From Acestrorhynchus altus (lineage: Eukaryota; Chordata; Actinopteri; Characiformes; Acestrorhynchidae): a DNA stretch of 64,000 bases. Below the pieces are notes generated by a model. That model was given only the letters and a program-made list of their open reading frames with translations. It had not been told where the DNA came from and made no database searches. Below are positions 13,901-23,157 of the stretch, piece after piece (within the stretch, counting starts at the first letter, position 1; the number at the start of each line of letters is the position of its first letter). The position numbers and the translations under genes were made by a program. The stretch is from positions 21,865,309-21,929,308 of the forward strand of contig CM067506.1 of the NCBI GenBank assembly GCA_034509495.1. Reading direction: 5' to 3'.

Positions 13901-16900
13901 CAGATAAAGACACAAAAGATAAAAAGCTGCTTGGACTACAACATGAACGGGATAGTTCAGAAAAACGAATTTCACCTAAATCAAAGGTCATGACTACTTG
14001 TGAAGACAGATGGGATGCTGTGCCTACTGCTCCAAAGCAGAATACAAGAAATGACCATGTTGAACTAAATGGGAAAAAGCAAGTTGTACAGAAAGTGCAG
14101 GGAATGGATTTTGCAACAGAGAAAAGACAGAATGAGAATGAACATGAGAGCATACATTGTAAAACATCTGACACAGTACTTGGGGAAAATGAAAATGATC
14201 ATCAAAAAGCTAAAATTAGTTCTACAAATGTTAGTAAGACTACTACTATTGGCAGTCACCCCTGTGAAGAAACACCCCTGTCCCATTGTAAAGACGCTAT
14301 GTCTGTTAAAGACAGTAAGGTCAGTGCAACAATGGACAAAGAAATGGCTCCGTATGATAGGCAAGACACAACACATTTATCTAAACTCAAACAAGACACA
14401 CCACCAATTCAGCATCAGAAGGCAGTTACTGAAACAATGAAGACAAAAGAACCAAAGTTGGAATGCAAGATAAAAGATGGAAATGAAAAAGGTGTAGTTA
14501 AATTAGAAATACAGAGTAAAGAACAGGCCCCAACAAAAGACAACAAAACTTTGCAAGACATCAAAAAAGACTTAGTCTGGAAAAATGAACTCCCAGCACA
14601 GGAGCAAGCCAAGTTCAAGACAATCAATGAAACAAAAGACAGAAGTGAGACTGCAGTTACCACCTTCAGTAATAAAGAGCAAACGGTCAAAGAGAATTGT
14701 AGTGTTAGTAAGGATCTGGCCAAAAATACCACAACCACCATAAAGGGTGACCAGAGTCAGTTTAAAGCTCCAAATATAGTCATAGAAGACACTAAAATGA
14801 ATAAAGATCAACACAAATTAAACAAAAACATTTCCACAGTCCAGGACAGAATGTTAGATCAACAGAAACAAATTAAGACAGAATGTGTAAGTGGCAGAGA
14901 TGTGCTGTTGCCTAAGAATGCAAATTTTCAAAGCGTAACATCTCAGAAGGTTGCAGGACAAAACCCTCAAACCATTCCGAGCCTTACAGAAGATGATTCA
15001 GAAAGAAGTCCAAAGTTGAAGGCAGCACAGAAACAGAGAGCAAATGTTAAAGATGAAATCACACCAGTGGATAAAGATTATGCTAAGAAAGAGTATCTGG
15101 TTGAAAAAGGTACAGAAGGTGACTCAAATAAGAAGGTCAGTCTAAAGGAAGGGACAGCTCAGCCACAAATCAAAAGGGGGGATACATATACAGCTGATAA
15201 TGTTAGGAAAGATAGTGAGCAACCAAAAAGTAATGTTGGGGCTATGGTGGTTAAAGATGACAGTCATAGCATTAGAGAGAAGATGGGAAACACTGGAGAA
15301 GGTCTACGGGTCAGACATGATGAACGTGTTAATGTTTACCAATATCATCCAGGGAAAGGCTTTCTGCCAGAAACAAAAGCAAACGCTTATGATAAACAAA
15401 GCTGTATTGAAACTAATCACCATGATATGGTGCCTAAGAAGAAAGAGGCCGCTTCCACTAAGTCAGACATGATACAGAAGGAAAAGAAGACTACTAAGCC
15501 AGATATATCAGCGTTAGCAGACTACGCTAGATTGAGAGTTATTTCTGCCGATGATGAGAACACTAGTGAGAGAGACTTACTTCAAAAAATGGAAATCTAT
15601 CGCAAGTATAATTTATCATCTGCAGATCTACAGAAAAGTTTACAAGAGAACCGGCCCATTCCTGGTGCTGAGGCAAAGAGAGAGATAACTGGGAATAAGA
15701 GTAATGAGAATCAAAGTCAGACAACAAAGCCTTTACAACGCAATGATCGAGAGAGACCTTCATTTCAGAGAAGCAAAATTACGGAGGGAATACTTGAGGG
15801 ACATAATCAGTTCACACCCAAGGAAAAGACTGTTGTCGATCCGAAAGCCTCTTCATTGGCTAAAAGCTCGGATGATCGAATATTTGCTGTTAATGAACCA
15901 AAAGGTGGTAAAGAGAAGACATCACCAAACCAAATGCAATCAAATACAAAACTATCTTTGACTGAGCAACACTATGGATATCAAAGACATCATGAAGTTC
16001 ATCAGTCTCCAGTTCCACAACTTACTTTGGTGTCGCCGGCCACAAGCAAGAATAATGAGCCAGTCTTAAGACAACGTGTTCATGACAAACTGCTGGAAAG
16101 AGACACACCTTCTCATGTACCACAAACTTCAATGGGAACTGTACATAATGAAGAGAATATGCAAGCAGACAACAGAATTAATGCAGTTTCACTAGAAACA
16201 AATGACACAGAAAAGGTGGAGGAGCTTGAATACTACACTGTCAGTACTGTGGAAAGTGAACCAAAACCAAAAGATAAGTGTGAAGCATTTTCAAGTGACA
16301 CAGTTACTTCAAAGAAAGAGGTACCTGAAATTGAGACGTCAAGGCCACGGTCCACTGCATCCTCTCCAGCCATGGGGAAGCCCACCATGTTCAGAGTGAA
16401 AGATAACACTATCAGGACTGCCTCCGTTACTAAAGCTGTTAAACCACGTTTTCATAGATCATTTTCGGAGGAATTGAAGGTCATGTCTCCAAAAGAGATC
16501 TGGAGTGGCTCCGAAAGAACTGAGCACGGCCACGACTATCATCCCAAAGAGTCTGCTAATCCTCCAGTCTTGCATGAGCCAGCAGTGGCTTCACATCGAC
16601 TTCCTAGAGCAAGAGAGCTCCAATCGCAAAACAGTTTGACTTCAGCAGAGATCACAGCTGAAAAAGATCTGAGGAGCTACCGCAGAAGGAGTCAAGTGTT
16701 TGAAGATGATGAAGCTCGGTCGGTCATCAGCACAGTGTCAGAGGATGTAGAGAGTTTTGCAGGGAGCTCTGTAGTTATGGCAGGCAGTACAGCTTCACAA
16801 GAGATCAAAAGTAACAGAAGTAACTATGCAAGGCCAGAATCATCTTGTTATGAAAGGCCAGAATCATCTTGTTATGAAAGACCAGAATCATCCTGTTATG

Positions 16901-17709
16901 AACGGCCTGAATCAGCCTGCAGTGACGTAAGATCAATGGGCAAACCACCCACTGTTCCTCCAAAATCCGAGAAGGCCCTTCGGCGTGCTCAGAGGCTTAC
17001 TACAAGGAGGATCAAGAAAGCAGAAACAAAGACGGCTTCTGATAGCCAAGGACAGCTTGAGACAAAACCCATCCGAGCTTTCTCTAGTTTGCCTTCTTCA
17101 CCTATGGAGCTAGGATCAACACATCATGCTGTCCATGCCTCACCTCCCATATCCCACTACCACATTGAACCGAGTTATGCACCTCCTGCGCCTAGCCTTG
17201 TGGCCCATCCTTTCCCAGTGACCCAGAGAAAACTCTTACAAGATCCAAACTCCGGGCAATACTTCATGGTGGATATGCCTGTGCAGGTCAAGACAAAGAT
17301 GTTTTTTGACCCTGAAACAGGTAGATATGTTCAGCTCAATGTACGTCAGAGGACTCAGAGCACCCTCTCACAGCCACAGCCCGTGGAGGTGTTGAATCAC
17401 TCATATGTAGTGTACCCTGGCTTTCTGCCCATGTCTGTGTCAACCTTACCTTCCTTGAGGTCATCATCCCAGATGTCAGCACCAGCCACACTTGTGGAAG
17501 AACAGAATAAGCTAGAAGCAAGCAGGGAACCAGGGAGGCAGGAGACGTATAGGCAGAGATGCCAAAATAACAACAATGCTGTGTATGGGTTTCATGAACA
17601 ATCTGGCCGGGATTTTTTGTATCCAGACAATAACGTCAAGTTCACTCCAAGACATACCGATATCATAACTATGAGTGAATTAGAGGACTTTGCTATGGAG
17701 AGCACCTGA
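7912..17709 (+). CDS. cefip: Cardiac-enriched FHL2-interacting protein (C10orf71 homologue), giant single coding exon
   Basis: The exon begins at an acceptor (TTGCAG at 7782-7787). Two start codons fit: ATG at 7912 and ATG at 7954, the latter giving MQGHRKYSDGFSD, which matches the human start. The frame is also open up to 7882, but there it begins with GTG. Recognised blocks: N-terminal DREVSNLTDRAFRSLCI (about residues 40-57), FNISQLLTPVIHG (about 416), SYKSKASSLLFNLKD (about 463), PPKSEKALRRAQRL (about 3015) and C-terminal DPNSGQYFMVDMPVQVK with FFDPETGRY (about 3105-3135), then YVVYPGFLP. The family protein sits at the muscle Z-disc and binds FHL2 and calcineurin. At about 3265 residues it is more than twice human length; the extra length is a Lys/Glu/Asn/Thr-rich, probably disordered middle. 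No internal stop or frameshift in 9.8 kb, which implies purifying selection. Identity is sure; the exact start is less so. Confidence 0.93.
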   Translation: MSSLEKRHTSRRGNMQGHRKYSDGFSDTSSVGSFMDETDREVSNLTDRAFRSLCIGEEAIYNDSEISSPTERHKAFAEEVQQKEVLKTTCQETLSYGIQYGETERKSEVTSTFQHSYVDVAQEQVLSDERTSYMSNGSMEATWQQRRSTSRVSSLIKAFSSREGYCDSGTPDAVLLRDRYRDHNNGSWDKSALLSIQRELSEFSSTYQQNFKSGPFQSYRNNFHVSAASMAQMDTTTSLMKSSKTKFQALNSTNFFFHSEFSPFQLWKDYKRFPLEREEPLGFVSASEFPRWYDSPLYKELTTTNTFSSESRRFNRRKVEDVVPTQRSRSTVVQKAPAIEKRCESEMASNCPPWKTNNNFTRSKLPNNRPSTVSPTNVKTHRPNSSLLSHSRHTYDIQHKVESLGDNQVMSSSTPFNISQLLTPVIHGRQETETSEVLQYAHTSSVSDYSGQSDVDLKPLRNSYKSKASSLLFNLKDNRKRVKSTYSPSKFKGLEITDRNKQPSMLDDLESRLSDTSASQATAQEHSVDSWEAGDIVLQTCEASVSKTVQHQEYADGLHDNMTIASHYSAGNYKISYGGSHGNSLHPDRLLNKGSEEYDYSPYSSSAQIKSTGNSEGHIYGLSKKPSPTRPEIENIFPKAGTLHPPAHSLSAQISEKQALSRRDVGHHELIDRHKVVRKTNLGYTTNLVTEKSLSLEDLEPSNFANKEMFNNNGIKESLPFRGEIATLIEMDKQRKATAKQYLPSANGSYNTGKETYINKVNDDIKQGRLVKEEEDQGTEGLSQKYPYTNKPAQGYPTNATSASQNSHEFQNNTRQKMASSHPKESNFTQSSETRSTSHEQFKRNMKFAASNITTGKDQSKKVQSSISLEEKYQKNEGSVAYQPYKYESNKQWHIAATDNRHMDETRIPLQQQRTGEKSEQPAETHYAHATLERADIPQKNTAYTTRPTQRNLITVDRAKTREHMPNDSMAPKLIYQTKHGDMKAEINKVNMQSTEPNNNSSQAKEDKFCINDILSIRDNEQAKRLRDNKHSFPASDPTKLDNQAFPVTSDIAEETACKTDASKIKEQQTTPDPAYLYKHDVNTDVSYGYIRKESHIQNEGFVNIGTTIKDKTGKDTCINKENEKVTPKPLSYKERGQIKQEMLTSKLKAHAQKEISAIKEKGLAKQGILSRNAVRQNASVNSEKGQTRQDVLSPKKEITAEKLNHLFQDITYSSVTLYKEHKNQDPLSTEEITLPKRAMGLQAEVEPLKDEKPATNEKEKTKVQPLIQRMQPQSERITVADKETSDVQNEISKSTKENQKEQSVNKSEHEPVPDTLLTSPPAIKSLNKEASGLKTEENISPKPPAVFSANPSENPNDAAKREDSPKHVDFGKTTPCTINTSNNLEKVQYHDDTKNKAEEPPSNANVDKTTVSIIPADHKYTDLAETTRPKVENPHDESSSFAGEERILKESNEKKCGIVKPPSSWTWLKDEAHPVKSTLGSSDGKTAPPTKYEGNSAKDGEKSTSGDAFVNSDEASGSAKRKTPETKNKEKQDVNVQIESTSKASEESVIQQLHHVDAPKVKPFENTDKTKNGNQTLDSNKEEKTNSVSAEVNARFLIEELELTEQKTEDNPHWKKDDTEQNSFSKHEIRILECPNSQIISGNITGSNDNQVQQDSDRPPYNENQIHRKREFSEQAEGASNEIKQDKDKSTVNEHYSKPTDIENEKSPEKPSSLKLTINNTDEQMNSQTAQDKSFDVVNPGAENKVIHIPSKEDNAPADEPVIYSIHVSSKSDVVSEEEPVIFTICVSSIPDNSKTDGPVSQDIHSFAGKQLSVDGTEKEGQTSGNKNEETGTEHLGSKASDSEEATVSFHSVKTENEPVTRKYDSPTTRDKNDYYRSSEVSNISSSYESLLAKYGLHRKLDQKEPDKMQEKETEESTNKLTEQLAKNSLDDCSTSSDTISVDVAEPHCQESGEHVLPKHTPDLAKKGEENEQHITQSMKTNIGLTQKTYGIMTISDKDTKDKKLLGLQHERDSSEKRISPKSKVMTTCEDRWDAVPTAPKQNTRNDHVELNGKKQVVQKVQGMDFATEKRQNENEHESIHCKTSDTVLGENENDHQKAKISSTNVSKTTTIGSHPCEETPLSHCKDAMSVKDSKVSATMDKEMAPYDRQDTTHLSKLKQDTPPIQHQKAVTETMKTKEPKLECKIKDGNEKGVVKLEIQSKEQAPTKDNKTLQDIKKDLVWKNELPAQEQAKFKTINETKDRSETAVTTFSNKEQTVKENCSVSKDLAKNTTTTIKGDQSQFKAPNIVIEDTKMNKDQHKLNKNISTVQDRMLDQQKQIKTECVSGRDVLLPKNANFQSVTSQKVAGQNPQTIPSLTEDDSERSPKLKAAQKQRANVKDEITPVDKDYAKKEYLVEKGTEGDSNKKVSLKEGTAQPQIKRGDTYTADNVRKDSEQPKSNVGAMVVKDDSHSIREKMGNTGEGLRVRHDERVNVYQYHPGKGFLPETKANAYDKQSCIETNHHDMVPKKKEAASTKSDMIQKEKKTTKPDISALADYARLRVISADDENTSERDLLQKMEIYRKYNLSSADLQKSLQENRPIPGAEAKREITGNKSNENQSQTTKPLQRNDRERPSFQRSKITEGILEGHNQFTPKEKTVVDPKASSLAKSSDDRIFAVNEPKGGKEKTSPNQMQSNTKLSLTEQHYGYQRHHEVHQSPVPQLTLVSPATSKNNEPVLRQRVHDKLLERDTPSHVPQTSMGTVHNEENMQADNRINAVSLETNDTEKVEELEYYTVSTVESEPKPKDKCEAFSSDTVTSKKEVPEIETSRPRSTASSPAMGKPTMFRVKDNTIRTASVTKAVKPRFHRSFSEELKVMSPKEIWSGSERTEHGHDYHPKESANPPVLHEPAVASHRLPRARELQSQNSLTSAEITAEKDLRSYRRRSQVFEDDEARSVISTVSEDVESFAGSSVVMAGSTASQEIKSNRSNYARPESSCYERPESSCYERPESSCYERPESACSDVRSMGKPPTVPPKSEKALRRAQRLTTRRIKKAETKTASDSQGQLETKPIRAFSSLPSSPMELGSTHHAVHASPPISHYHIEPSYAPPAPSLVAHPFPVTQRKLLQDPNSGQYFMVDMPVQVKTKMFFDPETGRYVQLNVRQRTQSTLSQPQPVEVLNHSYVVYPGFLPMSVSTLPSLRSSSQMSAPATLVEEQNKLEASREPGRQETYRQRCQNNNNAVYGFHEQSGRDFLYPDNNVKFTPRHTDIITMSELEDFAMEST
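13187..13318 (+). repeat. cefip: Duplicated PVI-x2-I-x-VSS motif inside Cefip
   Basis: Two successive segments read DEPVIYSIHVSS and EEPVIFTICVSS about 20 residues apart, followed by a weaker third DGPV. This looks like a short internal duplication in the otherwise low-complexity middle region. Its hydrophobic core stands out from the polar background and could be a short binding motif. Confidence 0.6.
16831..16920 (+). repeat. cefip: In-frame 24-base minisatellite in cefip (RPESSCYE)
   Basis: Nearly four copies of a 24-base unit encode RPESSCYE, the last diverging to RPESACSD. The first two copies are almost identical at DNA level, so the array is young or still homogenising. It lies just before the conserved C-terminal block. 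Confidence 0.9.
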
Positions 17710-18610
17710 CTGACCTTGGCTGGCTAGTCTTTATCTGAAGAAAATACTGTATTTGTTTGTACACAAAGATGAAAAAAAGATGGATGTATATTTGACCTAT
17801 TTGATGAAGAACCTTTTTGCGGGTTCATTAAATACATTATCCTGCTGTTTGAGAATGATTTTTAAGGCTTGCTGGTAAACTGCAAAGGTTTTTACAGTTG
17901 AAATCTGTAGCGATAGTAAAAGCAGTGTTATTTATTTTATCATTACAGTGTTAAGGACAGATCTGTTAAGCATTCCATTTTGAAAGTGTGTAGAAAAATA
18001 ATGTAGCAGTGTACATGTATGTTATCTCATAGTGTTAAGTGCTTAACGGTTAGCTTCAACTGCACTGTCTGGACATGTTGCATCACCAAATGAGGAAAAG
18101 GCCTCTCCTTTAGAAGAACCAGCACGATAATCACACATTGGAATTCACCATCAGCACTGTATATCATTTCAAAATATTTTATGAAAGTAAGCTTTTGGTT
18201 GTAGCAGTGACTGGAATTTACACTGGAATTTAAACTTAAATCTTGACGGATGTTTATATATGTGTGATTCATTTATGAACCTGTAGAAGATGAATATGCC
18301 CAATATCACCCCCCTATTTTTGTACAAGTACAAGTATGGTCCACATTACCCATAAAAACTCATCCCTGATTGTGCTGATGATTGACTATACAGTTCATTT
18401 ACATATGAATCAAACTCAATAACTCTTCTTCTGGTTTAGCAGATTTCATTCAAAGACAAATATATGTGAGTGAAACTCATCAGGTGTCATCTGTATGAAC
18501 ATGCTGTATGAATATCATACCTTTTAAAGGAACTTACATTTTAAATTACACTGGAGTCACATTACAGCACCTGGTTATTTAAATAAAATCAATGAATGAC
18601 TAGTTATTTG
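17710..18610 (+). other. cefip: cefip 3' UTR with polyadenylation signals
   Basis: The coding frame ends with TGA at 17707-17709. AATAAA hexamers follow at 18582-18587 and 18851-18856 on the same strand, plausible ends of a 0.9 to 1.2 kb 3' UTR. The stretch is AT-rich without coding frames. Confidence 0.55.
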
Positions 18611-19147
18611 CTGTGTGGATTCTTCTTTGCAATAGCCATGATTCTACATGTTAAGATACACAACTTTAACTGCAACGGTAAATACAACCTTCATGACATT
18701 CTTAGACATTCTTTATACTTTTTGCTTCCTGAGTTTGCTTCCAGTGTTATAAGTGATTAGCATGTGCACAACAGACCACTCTAGTGGACTCTGATAGTAT
18801 TGTAACTTGTTGGCTGATTTTCCTCCTTAATAATATAATGTGGAGTTGCAAATAAATTCATTCTATAAAATATTTCCCCATTTATTAAATGGAATTCAAG
18901 TAAATATACTCTGAGATCTGTTAGTATACTGCATATATAACTCATCTGTCATCTTCTGTAATGCATGTGAATTTAAGGCAACTCTTTATTTGTCTTATTT
19001 AATATTTAAAACAATCTTTGTCTCACACACAGAAAAAATGGCCCCTTATTACAAATAATTATATAAAACAACACAGGGCCCTCTTATATTCTGTGTTTTG
19101 CCTGATCAGCATTAGACACAATTATTTATTTGTTTATTTATTTATTG

Positions 19148-19149
19148 GT

Positions 19150-19216
<67 letters not shown>

Positions 19217-19230
19217 TGTGTGTGTGTGTG
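19148..19230. repeat. (TG)n microsatellite
   Basis: About 40 TG units with two TA interruptions, preceded by a TTTA-rich tract. Confidence 0.95.
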
Positions 19231-20124
19231 CACGTCTGGGAAAGTTATTGGGAACCATTACAGCACTATTAGATGCATTAACAAATTCTCTGTCAGTATT
19301 ATTTTTTACCACAGATGAACCAAATTGATTGCATTATTGATCCTCTCATACAGGTACAAGCCGTTGTGATGCGAACAAACTGCCCTTATCATGGCCTATG
19401 CAGCAGGCTTATATCTCCAAACAGGCAGTTCTCCAGAGTTTGGATATAGCTTCACTGACAATGTATCATTAATGGAACAAAAGAACCCATTAACATCACT
19501 GAAACAGAATTTGAAACAAACGATTTGTGTTGTCGTTTTTTCTAGGTTTACTTGGCTACTCTCCAGCTAATTTGATATAACAATGCTTCTCATAATAGAA
19601 TGAATTACTGCTGGAATGTATGTAATGGCACTGAATAATCAATAATCCACATGGACATTTCAGTGACACTAAAACCTCTCTTCAAATGTAGCTTACTAAA
19701 CAAACTCTTGATTGTTTAAACCATAGCAGCCCATTTGTCTCCGAATTGTAATAACTCATTTTGAAAGTTGATTATTAACAAGAAATTTTCCTAAAACTCT
19801 TCTTTCTCAAAGGCATGCAGTGGAGTTTCCAACAGTGCTCTATTGTGTGACTACAATGCAAAGTTGAACTCTGGGAGAGTTTCAGTGGATATTCTGCTAA
19901 TAACCCTACAGAACTTATCCCACTATTTAACCTACAGGCCTAACCAGAGAATGCTTTCTAAAATGTAGAACTCCTAGAACTTTAATGCTGACAAAACAAA
20001 TACACCCATCTTCCGGATTGATTTACTTCACTGTAATTCTTTTTGAGAGAATCAGCTATAATATTTCACCACACTCTACAACTACAACTCTACACTCCAA
20101 CTACAGCTTTTCCAGGCCTTGTAT

Positions 20125-20187
20125 ACTCTTACAATTAAAGACACTACAAAGGGCTCTTTAAGAGATGCAAAAGAACCATTTGTGTAA

Positions 20188-20262
<75 letters not shown>

Positions 20263-20390
20263 TGAACTCACATATCTATTAAAAATTACTTTTTGGAATG
20301 AATCTTTATGGAACCAAAAATCATTTCTCTATGGCATCATTCAAAGAACCCTTTGTAGCACCTTTATTATTTCAAGTGTACATACAGGGA
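20125..20390. mobile_element. Short non-autonomous interspersed repeat of the 'GGTTCTTTAAAGAACC' type
   Basis: Both ends carry AAAGAACC / GGCTCTTT and CAAAGAACCCTTTGTAGCACC blocks in inverted orientation around a TG microsatellite (20191-20260). A related copy lies near 61480-61660. From memory such short families with GGTTCTTT inverted blocks are frequent in otophysan fish genomes. It has no coding capacity. Confidence 0.5.
20191..20260. repeat. (TG)n microsatellite
   Basis: Thirty-five uninterrupted TG units inside the short interspersed repeat. Confidence 0.95.
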
Positions 20391-22448
20391 AACATTGTAG
20401 AAGAATTAACGTTTCATCTTCTAATGTTTTACTAAATGATCAAAGCTTTAAAACGATCAACACATTGGGCTTCACCTATTTATTTTTTTTTTATATCCAA
20501 GTTTATTAACACCCTACTTCCAGCAGTTATTGGCTGTGTGAATTGAATAAGTTAGCCTAAATGAAACTCTTCCACATCAAAACATTGAGCTCACACACAT
20601 CCGCACATATGAATAGACTTTCATGAAGCAATAAAAGATGCATTCGTTTGAAAAACAGCACAGAGTACACTCTGCCACTGTAGGCAGCACTTTTGACATT
20701 ATCTGGCTCTACCATGTTGGTAGGGTGTCGCATCATGAATTATTAAAACAGTACTTTGTGATGATACATAATTCCATATCAATTATTCATGCTAATGTGT
20801 GTGTAGTTTGCTTAATTGTGTTATTGACTATCAAAAGTAATTTCCTGGAAATCCTCAAGGACATGAATTTAATCAATTTAAGTCCTTTTCATATACAGTC
20901 CTATTAAGTGCTCTACATGCACGTGACTGACCCTTCATTTATGTTATTTTCCATAGAATTATGATAGTCAGCATGTCTAGTGATGACTTAGAAGACTTAG
21001 AGGATTCTCTAGCAATGATAATACAAAAAGATAGCATGCTTGTTTTTCTTTATGGGTGCATAAACTTTGACACCTTGTTGATGTTTTGATTTGACTAACA
21101 GGTATACAAGAATTCATTGTATCAATATTAGAAATGTTGATTAGCCAGTGAGATTTGAAAAGTTGACACATAGTCACTTTATCAACTGTATACAATGTCC
21201 GTTCTCATAATTAGTGTGTTAATGTATTAATTTCTGGCATGCAAGGCTGAACAAGCCATAGTACTAGTGCTTCATTTTGGTGAACAGGCCCTGCAGATAC
21301 CTGCTTTTGACCAATTTGACTGCTGTAAAAGCAAATCCATTTCTGATAATGATTATGTCTAGGGTAGACCTACAACTATTTGTAAATACGTATAGACTAT
21401 AACATAGAATGTGTCTAAAATATTTGTGGGTATATCTTGAAACCATGCAGCATCCACCAAGAATGTATCTCACAGCATATAATAAGTTTCACTATGTATG
21501 TGACCCAATCGGCGTGATCCCCATTACTGTCTTCAGCCTGAGTTTGGAATCCAGGGTAAATTGGCCATACATCAAATGAGGAAGAGTCAGTGATGTACGT
21601 TAAACTAAATAAATAATAAGACCAGCAAGGCCTTTGCTTCCGCTTTTCAGCAGTACCTTTCGTATACAGAGAAGTCAATTAATAATTGATCACAGCCAGA
21701 TGGTGTGAGCAATAGGCAACAGGAGATGTACATGAAAGCCTACATGTTTAATTGTTTTAAATAGTGTGTCAAAACAGGACCAGAGTGAGAACACTCACAG
21801 TCAAACATTGCCCCACAGATGTAACAACAAAAAACGTGTCACATATCGTATGTCATTATTCCCTTATCCTCTCCAGTGAGACTAAGATTTCCTTCCAAGA
21901 CTGTATGCCAACTCAAGACAACACAATATATTTATATTTGCATATTATTATTATTATTGTTATTATTGTTGTTATTTCACATTAGTTCTTATATTTGTGC
22001 ATGGAATATAATTTGTTTTACATTAAGAAATTGTTCTTGACACAATGCAGTTTCTAACATCACCTGACTTCACAGTATACAAGGCAGTATAAGTCCTACA
22101 TCAAGTGTTTTGAAAAAATATGAATTCACATTGGCAGCCAGGGTAAAAACATCCCCTACAGTGCATTTAGAGTCCGTCCACCCAAACCTGTTACATTGGC
22201 AATATGGCATATGGGCAAACAAATCAGAAAATGATAATGAGCAAAATGTAACAATGATATATATATATATTTTACAATTGAATAAATAGTTTGATGCACA
22301 AACACTCAAATTCTACAATAGTAGAATGCACTGAGCACCTCGTCCTCTGCTGTACATCATCAGTGCATGTGAGGAAAGGGGCAGCAGGCATTCATCACGA
22401 GATTGTAAATCCTTATATTGAGACCAGGCGTGCTTTCTTATGGTTCCC

Positions 22449-23100
22449 TTATTTTTTATCCGGGCCATCCTTGGGGCAATGCAGTTGCTTGTCAGGGGAA
22501 GTTCCTTGGGTTGGGACCTTTGAGGAACTTGAGCCTGGACTGGATTCTCCCCCACCAACAGTGCTAGGGCTGTGACCCAGGCCTGCAGCTCCTGCCCCGT
22601 GCAGGTTAGCTGACTGCAGCAAAGCTTCAGAGTGTTCCCTGGCCTTCATGCGCAATGCTGCCACACTGGCCGTCCGGTTACTTTGGCACCCGTAGGGAGG
22701 GAGGAAGGACAGGCCCATAGGGTCGGGCACACAGCATGAGCAAAGGGGGCTACCTGCTGGAATAAACAAAAAAAATAGTATAAGGGTTACATAGTAATAT
22801 TAGGTCCAAATCAGATCAGTCCAATTATTCAGTGCATTCTGCTGTTTTATTCTAAACTGAGATCATTTTCAACCACTTACCACTTTCTGTCAATGTAGAA
22901 ATTAAGCCACTGTGGAAGGCAATTTTAAAAGAAACAGTATCCATAGAATATAATGTAATGGTACCATATAACTATTTACATCATGTTAAATGATGCCTTT
23001 TTCTAACAAACTTAATCAAGAATATGTAATAATAACAACAATTTTATATATAAAATGCCAATATACAATATATTAGAAAATATAAAATCACACACACACA

Positions 23101-23157
<57 letters not shown>

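Larger units (their letters stand above)
18860..22448. other. Convergent intergenic region between cefip and drgx (includes drgx 3' UTR)
   Basis: No protein-like frame found on either strand. It contains two TG microsatellites and one interspersed repeat, listed separately. Since cefip points right and drgx points left, both 3' ends lie here; I could not place the drgx polyadenylation site. Confidence 0.6.

Noticed and set aside
7806..17521. Many open frames antisense or out of frame inside the cefip exon
   Set aside because: They are shadows of the long coding frame and show no independent conservation.
19018..20509. Cys-Val-rich open frames
   Set aside because: They run through TG microsatellites and match no protein.
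20638..20907. 89-residue plus-strand frame in the cefip-drgx intergenic region
   Set aside because: No similarity, no splice or promoter context, composition like the surrounding AT-rich DNA.
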